NCBI GenBank assembly: GCA_030248215.1 | Contig: JASANG010001012.1 | Span: 1 to 64,000 of the forward strand | DNA: 64,000 nt | Reading direction: 5' to 3' | From: Enoplolaimus lenunculus | Lineage: Eukaryota; Nematoda; Enoplea; Enoplida; Thoracostomopsidae | Shown: positions 42,655 to 54,500 of the stretch, in pieces | Position numbering within the stretch: position 1 is the stretch's first letter | How the letters are laid out: the number at the start of each line of letters is the position of its first letter | The notes under the pieces: model-generated | The model's input: the letters and a program-made list of their open reading frames with translations, nothing else | What the model was told of the DNA's origin: nothing | Databases searched by the model: none | Made by a program: the position numbers and the translations under genes

Positions 42655-44022
42655 TGACATCGTTTGTTGCGGTGAAGCTAACCGTTTGTGTGAAACCAAA
42701 CCTTGGGCTGAAACCGACCGTTGAGGGGAAACCAGTCGTTAAGGTGAAACCAACCTCTGGGGCAAAATTAACCGCTGGGGTGAAATTAACCGCTGGGGTG
42801 AAACGAGCCCCTGGTGTGAAACGAACCGTTGGGGCAAAACCAACCGTTGGGGTGAAACCAACCGTTGGGGTGAAACCAACCGTTGGAGTGAAACCAACCG
42901 TTGGGGTGAAACCAACCGTTGGGGTGAAACCAACCGTTGGGATGAAACCGACCAGTGGCGTGAAACCAACCGTTGAGGTAAAACCAACGTTGGGGTGAAA
43001 CCAACCGTTTGCGTGAAACCAACCGTTGGGGTAAAACCGACTGTTGGGGTGAAACCAACCGTTGAGGTGAAACCAACCGTTGGGGCAAAACCAGCCGTTG
43101 GGATGAAACCAACCGTTGGGGTGAAACCGACTGTTGGGGTGAAACCAACCGTTGGGGTAAAACCAACCGTTTGGGTGAAACCAACCGTTGGCGTGAAACC
43201 AACCGTTTGGGTTAAACCAACCGTTGGGGTGAAAACAACCGTTGGGGCAAAACCAACCGTTGGGATGAAACCAACCGTTGGGGTGAAACCAACCGTTGGG
43301 GCAAAACCAACCGTTGGGGCAAAACCAAGCGTTGGGGTGAAACCGAAATCAGCCGTTGGGGTGAAACCAACCGTTGGGGTGAAACCAACCGTTGGGGTGA
43401 AACCAACCGTTGGGGCGAAACCAACCGTTGGGGTGAAACCAACCGTTGGGGTGAAACCAACCGTTGGGTGAAACCAACCGTTGGGGCAAAACCAACCGTT
43501 GGGGTGAAACCTACCGTTGGGGGAAATCAACCGTTGGGGTAAAACCGATTGTTGGGGCGAAACCAACCGTTGAGGTGAAACCAACCGTTGGGGTGAAAAC
43601 AACCGTTGGGGTGAAACCAACCGTTGGGGTGAAACCAATCGTTGGGGTGAAACCAACTGTTGGGGTGAAACGGACTGATGGGGTGAAACCAACTGCTAGG
43701 GTAAAACCAACCGTTGGGGTAAAACCGACTGTTGGGGTGAAACCAACCGTTGAGGTGAAACCAACCGTTGGGGTGAAACTAACCGTTGGGGGAAACCAAC
43801 CGTTGGGGTGAAACCGACTGTTGGGGTGAAACCAACTGTTTGGGTGAAACCAACCGTTGGCGTGAAACCAACCGTTGCGGTAAAACCGACTGTTGGGGTG
43901 AAACCAACCGTTGGGGTTAAACCAACCGTAGGGGTGAAAACAACCGTTGGGGCAAAACCAACCGTTGGGATAAACCAACCGTTGGGTTGAAACCAACCCT
44001 TGGGGTGAAACTAACCGTAAGC
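42655..44022. repeat. 18-bp satellite array (ACCAACCGTTGGGGTGAA)n
   Basis: Roughly 70 units with scattered substitutions and a few short indels that shift register. Because 18 is divisible by three, several frames on both strands stay open, giving (VKPTVG)n forward and (LVSPQR)n or (FTPTVG)n reverse. Nothing supports translation. Units are diverse enough to be fairly old or to be evolving by local exchange. The duplicate locus lacks it. Confidence 0.95.
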
Positions 44023-44500
44023 TCTATAAAGTGGTGAAAGTTATAACCGTAAAATTACATAGCTAACGTGTAAAAAGTGTTGAACCAAAATGAAAAATTT
44101 CGTGCACTTTCAGTAAAGAGTTTTTTGACCGTAACTATCGAAGACCACACTGGTTTCCAAATCCTTTGGCACAAATATTGCCTACGTACTAGGATATCAA
44201 TGTACAAAATTTAAACGATAGAGGTCTGAAATTACTTGAGCACCAACATGCGAACTAAACTGAAAATACGCGCTTGAGATGCGCGAATCATATATATGAA
44301 CACTACCGTGTTCATATGATTAATACTTCACGTTTATAATTTGCGTTAATGTGTAAAAACAGCTTAAGCATATTTCCAAGCCTAAAGCCTAAAAGCGTAA
44401 TAATGAGCTTTTACCTAAAGCGTAAGCCTAAGCCTAAGCAAAACAATTAGTATAATACTTAATCTTACTCTATTGCAGTCCCAAAGAAAAACATTCAGCT
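44023..44500. other. Post-satellite spacer with a partial TTAGGC element
   Basis: 44340-44500 contains CCTAAGCCTAAGC words and ACTCTATTGCAGTCCC, an eroded TTAGGC element interrupted by the modular element that follows. Confidence 0.5.
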
Positions 44501-44503
44501 CCT

Positions 44504-45479
44504 TATTGAGCGAAGCGAAACTCCGAGCGAAGCTCGGAGTTTCGCGAAGCGTTTTATGTTTTGTACTTGGGGGTCGAAAGATGGATGCCCGTCTGTCCGC
44601 ATGTCCATCTGTACGTCTGTCCGTCTGTCCGTCCGAAAAGAATCTCAGGAACGGCTGAACCGATTTTGATAAACTTTTTTTATTTGAAGGCCAATTATCC
44701 TGGGGTATTAACCTCGCATTGGAGTTTTAAAATATTAAGCCGTTTATTAGCTACAGGCTAATTTGCATAATTAATTAAGCCTAAATTAGGACTTTCCACA
44801 ATATTTCACTAATTATTACAGTTAGAGGCAATCTAATTTTAGCATTAAAATGATTTTGGGTGCGAGAATCTGCGTAGACTGTTTACAAACCTCCAAAACC
44901 GATAATTGAGCAGTTAGCTTATAGATAATTTGCATATTAGCATAGTTTATAAGCCTAAATTAGGACTTTTTACAATATTTCACTAATTATTAAGGTTAAA
45001 GCAATATAATTTCAGCACTAAAGGGTTTTTGGTGCGAGGAATTTGAATAAATAGTTTACAAACATCCAAAACCGATAATTCATTAGTTAGCATATAGCTA
45101 ATTTGCATATTAGCTTAATTGACAAGACAAAACTAAAACTTTTTAAATTATTTCAATAATTATTAGGGTTTACTGAAGGTTTTTGGGTGCGAAAAATCTG
45201 AATAAATTGTTTACAAACATCCAAAACCGATAATTGAATAGTTAGCTAATAACTAATTTGCATATTAGCTTAATTGACAAAACAAAATTAGGAGTTTTTA
45301 AATTATTCCAAAAATTATTAGTGGCTGAAGGGTTTTTGTGTGCGAGGAATCTGAGGAAATTGCTTACAAACCTCCAAAACCGATAAATGAATAGTTAGCT
45401 AACAACTAATTTGCATATTACCTTAAATGCTTACGTGAGTTCGAGCTTCGCTCAATAAATGTAGTCCCACTACGACTGG
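44504..45479. mobile_element. Modular ~0.95-kb element, copy 1
   Basis: Starts TTATTGAGCGAAGCGAAAC. Near its right end is the inverted word GAGCTTCGCTCAATAA, then GTAGTCCCACTACGACTGG. Near the left end is a GTCTGTCCGTCTGTCCGTCC run followed by GGAACGGCTGAACCGATTT, a phrase common to many invertebrate non-autonomous elements. The body has four to five modules of 150-180 bp (TTTACAAACATCCAAAACCG, TAGCTAATTTGCATATTAGC). No coding capacity. The duplicate has an empty site. Confidence 0.85.
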
Positions 45480-45935
45480 ATTTTACATGGGCCACAATTT
45501 GTAAAAGATGACAAAAATAGACACTTTTACAGGCTAAATAAAATTAATTAACCTCTGCTACAAAGATGATGAAAATATTCTCAGAAGATATCATTGATTG
45601 AACAGAAGATCTTAAAATGTTTAAGTAAAATTCTTCAAAATTCAGGCCTGCGCTCATGATCAAATATTAAACATAACACAGGGGTACAAAAAGAGTGGAA
45701 AAAAATAAATTATAAAAATTCAGATTGCAGTTGTTGAACTGAAAATTGGTACATGAGTAAAGCAAATCATTTGCGAAAAATGTGCCAAATTTAAAGCTTT
45801 AGTATTCACTGTTTCGAAAGTGACATGATTTAACACCTACTGGTGATAGGTGCTACACACATTTGAGAATACCAGCCAATTACAGAACTGTATTATTTTG
45901 GGGGAGGTTAACCGCGTACCTCCCGTATGTGTCTT
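45480..45935. other. Duplicated spacer
   Basis: 45480-45600 matches the partner copy. 45600-45905 is missing from it. No gene is seen. Confidence 0.5.
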
Positions 45936-45936
45936 A

Positions 45937-46209
45937 GCCCCTATTCACAAGTACAAGTTTTTGCTGCGAGAACTTGAGCTGCAAATTGCACATGCAAGTT
46001 TAGTCCAAAATTTCGTTCGAAAAATTTGCAGCTGAAAATGATTTATTAATAATCTTAACTACAAACTTAGCACTCATGTGTGAATAACCACACACGTTCA
46101 CTGATTTTATTGCAGCTGTTTTCTCATTCGCTGACGAAAAAATGCAAATTCTGCGTGTAATTTGCGGCTGCATGTTCTCGCAGCAAAAACTTGCACGTGT
46201 GAATAGAGC
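45937..46209. mobile_element. MITE of the E-box family, copy 3
   Basis: Ends GCCCCTATTCACAAGTAC and GCACGTGTGAATAGAGC with TTA on both sides (45934-45936 and 46210-46212). It is missing from the partner duplicate. Confidence 0.8.
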
Positions 46210-46517
46210 TTAATAAATTTTACTTTTGGAAAAGAAGCTTAAATTTATGTTGATTGAACAAGATTGGCATTAACACGAGATTGTGAACGCAAAGCAATGC
46301 GTGTTTTCGCTAAAACAATAGGGAAATGGTTTTCCTCGTAGACCAATTAAAACCACATTAAATCTGCCTATAAAGGTTATAAAATTTTCTAAATTACGTA
46401 ATGATTGTATTTTAAGCCGAGATTATATTTCAAATTAGCTTTTTGACAGATGCCTTGGGGAACGGGAAACTGCTCTTGAATAGGAAAACTTGTTTTGAAA
46501 TGGGCAAAACACTGTTA

Positions 46518-48011
46518 CGCGGGGTTTATGTTATAAAACTGGGGCAGCCAGAAACACGTTTTATTTCTATTTACAAAGCAGCTTTGAAGTTCTTGCAACT
46601 GCAAATTATCCACTGAAATTCATGCTGTTGAATTTAATTCGCACCTGTGAATGCAGTTGCAAGTATATTGAATTTCTTCCACCTACGGTTTGATTGTTCA
46701 ATCGAAATGTTCCTTTGAAAATACTATACAGCTGCAAGTGTCTTTGCAAGTTTCACTTAAGTGTCTGCATAACTGGTGCAAGATATATAATCAAATTGTG
46801 CTGTTACAAGAATTTAATATTTTGCATTTAGTTATTGAGTGAAGCTCGGAGTTTCGCGAAGCGTTTTATGTTTTGTACTTGGGGGTCGAAAGGTGGATGT
46901 CCGTCTGTCCGTCCGAAAAGACTCCACAGGAACGGCTGAACCGATTTTAATAAACTTTTTGTTCGAAAGCCAATTATCCTGGGGCGTTAACCACGCATTG
47001 GGGTTTTAAAATTTTAAGCGGTTTATTAGCTAAAGGGTAATTTGCATAATTAATTAAGCCTAAATTAGGACTTTCCACAATATTTCACTAATTATTACAG
47101 TTAGAAGCAATCTAATTTTAGCATTAAAGGTTTTTCGGTGTGAGGTATCTGCGTAGACAGTTTACAAACCTCCAAAACAGATATTTGAGCAGTTAGCTAA
47201 TAGATGATTTGCATATTAGTATAGTTTATAAGCCTAAATTAGTACTTTTTACAATATTTCACTAATTATTAAGGTTAAAAGCAATATAATTTCAGCACTA
47301 AAGAATTTTTGGTGAAAAGAATTTAAATAAATTGTTTACAAATATCCAAAACCGATAATTGAATAGTTAGCTAATAGCTAATTTGCATATTAGCTAAATT
47401 GACAAGACAAAATTAGGACTCTTTAAATTATTTCAATAATTATTAGGGTTTACTGAAGGTTTTTTGGTGCGAGGAATCTGAATAAATTGTCTACAAACCT
47501 TTAAAAGCGATTATCGAATAGTTAGCTAATAGATAATTTGCATAATTGCTTAATTGACGAGACAAAATTAGGACTTTTTAAATTATTCCAATAATTATTA
47601 GGATGGCTGAAGGGGTTTTGGGTGCGAGGAATCTGAGGAAATTGTTTACAAACCTCTAAAACCGATAAATGAATAGTTAGTTAATAACTAATTTGCATAT
47701 TACCTTATTTGCTTGCGTGTGTTCGAGATTCGTTCAATAAATGTAGTCCCACTACGACTGGTATATATAGTGAAAATTTCCTTGGAAAATGGAAATATAG
47801 AAGGAAATTCAGCGTTAGAATTCATTTACTACTTCGTTTTCTTTTATTAATGCGCATAAACTTGAGTGCAGTGGTCTGTAAGCCAACATCATTTGACATT
47901 CACAGCTTGTTGGTATACCCACAGTTTGGTTCACAAGAAATCAGGTTGACATCAAATCAACACGGACAAAACGTGTTTTGGGCTGCCCCAGTTATAACGT
48001 GAACCTCACAT
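46518..48011. mobile_element. TIR element (GGGTTCACGTTATAACTGGGG type), interrupted copy
   Basis: Left CGGGGTTTATGTTATAAAAC and right GTTATAACGTGAACCTC are inverted, each next to GGGGCAGCC and an AACACGTTTT word. The partner at 61875-62453 is the same element without the modular insertion, about 580 bp. Confidence 0.7.
46828..47757. mobile_element. Modular ~0.95-kb element, copy 2
   Basis: Same architecture and right end (GTAGTCCCACTACGACTGG) as the copy at 44.5 kb, with a shorter GTCTGTCC run. The partner duplicate has the uninterrupted sequence GCGTTTAGTAATATATTTAG. Confidence 0.85.
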
Positions 48012-48375
48012 TTAGGCTCTTGCCGACTTGTGAAATATCAATCGAAATTGCTATATTCAACATAAATATTTTAATAAGTAAAAATGTTAAAAAGAATGTA
48101 AATAATTAGTTCAATAAATAAATAAATAAATAAACAATATAAAACAATTGAAAATACAAATAGACATACGAATCTTTCTTACGTTTTCAAAAAACAGACT
48201 CAAGGTTGAAGATAGTTAATAACGGAACCGTATGGACTTTTACAAAAATAACTAAACAAACAAATAAAAATAAATATACACATAAACAAATAAACAAAAA
48301 ATCAATGAAAACTAATAAAAATATGTTCAGAAATACAAAATAAAACAATAATATAACTTACGATTTTTGTTTCAG

Positions 48376-48522
48376 ATTTTCGCCGAATTAACCATCGAGT
48401 ATGGACTCAAAGTTGAAGACAGCCACATAACAGAACCAGAAGAGCTTCCGTGTCGCAATGGGCATTCGTGCAGTTTTAAACAATGCTTGAAAACCGGATA
48501 CGATCATGCACCGGATGCTGTT
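48376..48522 (+). CDS. Kringle gene B exon 1 (visible): N-terminal Cys module
   Basis: 49 codons, phases 0 and 0: IFAELTIEYGLKVED and CSFKQCLKTGYDHAPDAV. It is identical at the protein level to the third copy at 62.8 kb. Confidence 0.85.
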
Positions 48523-51500
48523 GTAAGATTGTCGTTCAGTTGTCGTTCTATTGCCAGTTAGTAACAGATTCTGAAACAAGTAAACTATATAACCTGAAGG
48601 TGCAGATATAAATTGAGATAAATCCTGCAGCATATGAATAAACGATTGAAAACAGCTAAAAGATCTTCTAAGCAACCGACGAAAGAAATATTCGTTGTGG
48701 GATTTCGCACCCATTAATTTATACTTCAGGCCCATGTAAAGATCAAGAATGGAACGTTTTTATGCGGGACTGCAATAGAGTAAAACTTAAGCGTCAAACT
48801 ATATTTGGCTTAGTCTCAGGCTTAGCCTTAGGCTTATGTATATGTTTACACTTCTCTTACGGCCATATTCTATACATTGGCCCAAAATTTCGCAAAGTTA
48901 AATTTATCCGAAATATGGCTCAGGTTGGGTGCTAAAATAAGTTGTAAACTTTTAAATTTTTAAATTTACAGCTAACAAAATATGTCGAATACGATTTGAA
49001 AGAATGGAATAACGACAGTATAAATTCAGCTGGTATGTGTCGAAATCTCACTTAAGCTTAGACGGATTAACTGGGATTTTGGGAGTTCGGCCTTGAACAG
49101 CGAACCTGAACAACTGGTTTTTCACTCGCTTAACCGAATATCGCCAATCTGTCAAATAACTTAAACGACCCTGTTGCTTTCTTACTTGCAACTCAGAAAT
49201 AAGTCATTTCACACTAATTACTTCCTGTACAACTGAACTAAAGTTGCAGTATCTTTCCGGCTTAGACATAGGCTTAGGCTTTGGATTAGAAACCTTTTAT
49301 TAATGTACGTAGGGACACAATCGACTGTTATATCTTACTTAAATTCATTCTGCTCGTAAATCATTTCAAAGGAAGGTCATTATTTCGCCAAGCCAAAATG
49401 TCAACTAAACTGGTATACCCCAAATACGTATTTTGGCCATGTTTCCAGAACACTTGGTTTACAATAATTTCATAGCACATAGATGAGTTTGTTCTATAAT
49501 TAGAAAATTTGCATACAGATTTTTAAGCATTCACTGTAGCAAAACCGAACTAAAATGAAAAATTCACCAAAATGATTTGGAAAAATTAGAGAATCTATAA
49601 TTTTATACTGGGATAACCCGGCAATGTGGAATAATGAAAAACGTTGCGAGCGAAACACAAGCGCGAAGACAAACACAATTTTAGCTATAAAATCATTAAA
49701 AGTTTGAATTTTCAGTTGATTCAGAACAAGAAGAACAGCCGCTTCCGCCGTATTTAGCGCTGAAAGAGACAACTCAAAGACGTAAATGCTTTATTGTTTT
49801 TATTTCTCAAAAAGTTAAAAAATGAACAAATTAAATAATCAATGAATGCGAGGTCATTCGGAAACTTGAATTTGTGTCAAAAATTTCGGATTTTAAATGT
49901 TTTTCGCGTTTCAAACAACATCTTTCAAAACTTTTTTGCGACTGCAGATTATTGTTTAGTAATCGCATGATCTGCAAAGCGCAATTAAAACGTTGCTTAG
50001 CATTCGCCAAAATAAACGCTTTTCTGAAAACGTACCAAGAGTTTTATATTTTTGATACGATTCTGTTAAAAAGAAATGGCGCATGTAAAGATCAGGAGCG
50101 GAACGTTTTTCTTAATCTTAGGCTTAGGTATAAGCTCATTCGTACGCTTAGGTTCAGGCTAAGGCTTAGGTTTGTGACTCAGGATTTTATAATTTTTCAG
50201 TCTATTTGAATTCATTATTTCAAAATAATTCGAGTGAAATATTGAACTGGAGTAAAAGTGAAGATCAGAATTAAAAATTAGCATAAAATTGTATTCTGAT
50301 GCATATATATTTTAAGCATTTTCAATACAAGCAACCATTTATTTTCGTTAAAGCTCTATTCACACGTCCAAGTTTTTGAAGTCTGCTGAAGTTTTTTAAT
50401 TGAACTTTTGCAGATTGTTTCTCATCATATTTCGACTGTTTCCACGCTGAATATTCCGAGTGTCGCATCGACAATTATCGTGGGAGACGCAATCGGACTC
50501 ATCAAGGGGTCGCATGTCAGCGGTGGGAGAGTGACGCTCCTCATCCGCACAAACGATTCCACAAGTTGTCTGGCAACTTGTGTCGCAACCCAGATAATTC
50601 GCGAGGGGGACCATGGTGCTATACTAGCGACCCTCGGAAACGATGGGATTACTGTTTCCAGCCATGTTATGGTATTTTAGACAACTTTTTCAAATATTAA
50701 ATTTTAACAAAAATTCAAAACTATTAGCATCTGTCGTGGACCCATGGTGATTTATTGTTAGCCAAAACATGACTTATTCAACCATCCCAGCCCCTGACCC
50801 AAGCCAGATTTAATGTCATACCTGCTTGATTGCTCAATTGCCTTAAAATTGATAGAAAGACAAAAAACGACAGATAGCAACAAATTATGCGCTGACAGAC
50901 TTTCACGACTATTAAACTATTAAGGCCCATGTTACTTTAAGGGGCGTCCAGGTTTCTGGAGGGCCTATAAAAGAGTAAGTTTAGATTCTAGATTACATTT
51001 TTTGCTTAGGCTTACGCTTAGGAATACTCATAATCTACTGTTACGCCCCTTAAAGTAACATTGGCCACCCGTCAAAAGTTTCAAAATTTTAATTCACTTC
51101 ACATTCACACATTTCCAATTTTGAAGAACTTAGTAACATTTGTCGACATTCGCAGAAAAACGGTTCACCCCTGATCTTTACAAAGCTTTTCTTTCAAAGC
51201 CTGCAGAAAATGTTTTTAGCCTCGCTTGAAGGTGTATGAAATCACTGCATGCCCCTCTGAAAAATTTGCCTCCCATTAGAATGTTCAACTGGTTACAGGT
51301 CTTGCAGTAAACATACGCCTTGGCGTACAAATAACCCTTAGCGTAAATCAAGCGTAAAGATTAATTTAACAAAGATTAATTGAAGAAAGATTAATTGAAG
51401 AAAGATTAATTTAAGAAAGATTAATTGAAGAAAGATTAATTGAAGAAAGATTAATTTAAGAAAGATTAATTTAAGAAAGATTAATATAGAAAGATTAATT

Positions 51501-54500
51501 TAAGAAAGATTAATTTAAGAAAGATTAATTTAAGAAAGATTAATATAGAAAGATTAATTGAAGAAAGATTAATTGAAGACAGATTAATTTAAGAAAGATT
51601 AATTGAAGAAAGATTAATTGAAGAAAGATTAATTTAAGAAATAGTAATCTAAGAAAGATTAATTGATGAAAGATTAATTGAAGAAAGATTAATTTAAGAA
51701 AGATTAATTTAAGAAAGATTAATTGAAGAAAATTAATTTAAGAAAGATTAATTTAAGAAAGATTAATTTAAGAAAAATTAATTTAAGAAAGATTTATTTA
51801 AGAAGGATTAATTTAAGAAAGATTAATTTAAGACAGATTAATATAGAAGGATTAATTGAAGAAAAATTAATTTAAGAAAGATTAATTGAAGAAACATTAA
51901 TTGAAGAAAGATTAATTTTATAAAGATTAATTGAAGAAAGATTAATTGAAGAAAATTAATTTAAGAAAGATTAATTGAAGAAAATTAATTTAAAAAAAGA
52001 TTAATTGAAGAAAGATTAATTGAAGAAAGATTAATTGAAGAAAGATTAATTGAAGAAGGATTAATTGAAGAAAGATTAATTAAACAAAGATTAATTGAAG
52101 AAAGATTAATTTAAGAAAGATTAATTGAAGAAAGATTCATTTAAGAAAGATTAATTGAAGAAAGTTTAATTGAAGAAAGATTTATTTAAGAAAGATTAAT
52201 TGAAGAAAGATTAATTTAAGAAAGATTAATTTAAGAAAGATTAATTGAAGAAAGATTAATTGAAGAAAGATTAATTTAAGAAAGATTAATTGAAGAAAGA
52301 TTAATTGAAGAAAGATTAATTTAAGAAAGATTAATTGAAGAAAGATTAATTTAAGAAAGATTAATTGAAGAAAGATTAATTGAAGAAGGATTAATTTAAC
52401 AAAGATTAATTGAAGAAAATTAATTTAAGAAAGATTAATTGAAGAAAGATTAATTGAAGAAAGATTAATTGAATAAAGATTAATTTAAGAAAGATTATGT
52501 CAGATTGATATTTAAATTTCTTTCTATATTTCGAATATGAATTTTTATGAAATCAAATTGATGAAAAATTTAGAGTTTCATTCGACTCCTGGAATTTTTT
52601 GAAAAGATAAAAAATATTACAACTTGACGTTTTTACCGGTTGATTGATAATAGTACGTGTTAGACTTAACGAATGGTTAAAAACGCATAGAAATCCGCTC
52701 GTTATCGGTTGTCAGTCGAACAAACGATTTAGCCTCATTTGAATAAACGTTTGGACGAATTATTTTACATGTTATAAAGAAATCGAGAACAACTTTATAC
52801 GTTACAGATTAATTGAAGAAAGATTACTTTAAGAAAGATTAATTGAGAAAGATTAATTGAAGAAAGATTCATTTAAGAAAGATTAATTGAAGAAAGATTA
52901 ATTGAAGAAAGATTCATTTAAGAAAGATTAATTGAAGAAAGATTAATTTAAGAAGGATTAATTTAACAAAGATTAATCGAAGAAAATTAATTTAAGAAAG
53001 ATTAATTGAAGAAAGATTAATTGAAGAAAGATTAATTTAAGAAAGATTATGTCAGATAGATATTTAAATTTCTTTCTATATTTCGAATATGAATTTTATA
53101 AAATCAAATTGATGAAAAATTTAGAGTTTCATTCGACTTCTGGAATTTTTTGAAGAGATAAAAAATATTACAACTTGACGTTTTTACCGGTTGATTGATA
53201 ATAGTATGTGTTAGACTCAACGAATGGTTAAAAACGCATAGAAATCCGCTCGTTATCGGTTGTCAGTCGAACAAACGATTTAGCCTCATTTGAATAAACG
53301 TTTGGACGAATTATTTTACATGTTATAAAGAAATCGAGAACAACTTTATACGTTACAGATTAATTGAAGAAAGATTAATTTAAGAAAGATTAATTGAGAA
53401 AAATTAATTGAAGAAAGATTCATTTAAGAAAGATTAATTGAAGAAAGATTAATTGAAGAAAGATTCATTTAAGAAAGATTAATTGAAGAAAGATTAATTG
53501 AAGAAAGATTTATTTAAGAAAGATTAATTGAAGAAAGATTAATTGAAGAAAGATTAATTGAAGAAAGATTAATTTAAGAAAGATTAATTGAAGAAAGATT
53601 AATTGAAGAAAGATTAATTTAAGGAAGATTAATTTAAGAAAGATTCATTGAAGAAAGATAATTTAAGGAAGATTAATTTAACAAAGATTAATGAAAGAAA
53701 CATTAATTTAAGAAAGATTAATTTAAGAAAGATTAATTGAAGAAAGATTAATTGAAGAGAGATTAATTGAAGAAAGATTAATTTTGGAAAAACATAATTG
53801 TAAACATTTATTTTATAGAATGCTTCAACACGTATCTAAATTGTTTCAAAGATTCGCCAGTTTGTGCATTACAACGAGCGTTTGCTGTACCCAAAACAAC
53901 AACATTCACTGGAAAAGTTTGCCAACGATGGTCAACCAACAGTCCTCATTGGGTCAATAAAAAATACCGCCACCTGCCAGGGAATTACTGTATGAATCCT
54001 GATAATTATTATTTGGGTCCTTGGTGTTATACAATGGACCCTGACGTGCCCTTTGAACACTGCGTACAAAAGTGTGACAGTAGGTTTTAATTTTTTTAGC
54101 AGAATCTGTTGTAAAATTAATTAATAGCTGCAGTTTCACTATAATGTACCCAGAATTGATTTAATTCCGGTTGAGTTGATTAATTGATATCGGTTTCCGA
54201 TTTCATTTCCATTATTTTCACTATCCGTTTGCACCCTGCTGCAGTTACATCTTTTTTCGGATGCCACGATCGCGCAAACAACTGTTGGCGCAGCGACGAC
54301 AATTACTGTACAAGTTCGCATCACATAGTCGACAAAGATACCGGAATGACTACTACCGTATCCGGCACACCTTGCCTTGAATGGTCGAAAACCGGAACCA
54401 GATACGCAAACTATTATACGACCGGAAACAGCTGTCGTATTGGCAATTATACACGGGGAGAACGACCGTGGTGCTATACTTCAAAACAGTCTGAAGATCA

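Larger units (their letters stand above)
41220..48882. repeat. Segmental duplication, long copy (partner 60.6-63.3 kb)
   Basis: Matching blocks are 41300-41711 with 60663-61090, 44316-44500 and 45475-45600 with 61090-61285, 46212-46828 with 61325-62190 (apart from a 247-bp insert), and 47757-48882 with 62190-63308. The blocks look about 90-95 percent identical by eye. The long copy carries extra insertions: foldback plus satellite, two modular elements and an E-box MITE. Confidence 0.85.

Noticed and set aside
42739-43692. A 317-codon open frame and several others of 80-160 codons
   Set aside because: They are translations of the 18-bp satellite. The unit is divisible by three, so frames stay open on both strands, and the peptide is a pure repeat.
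47709-48002. An open frame with a hydrophobic segment upstream of gene B exon 1, as its signal-peptide exon
   Set aside because: It runs through the right end of a modular element and the terminus of a TIR element and has no donor in the needed phase.
51357-53790. A CRISPR array
   Set aside because: The short unit repeats head to tail without unique spacers, and the host is an animal.
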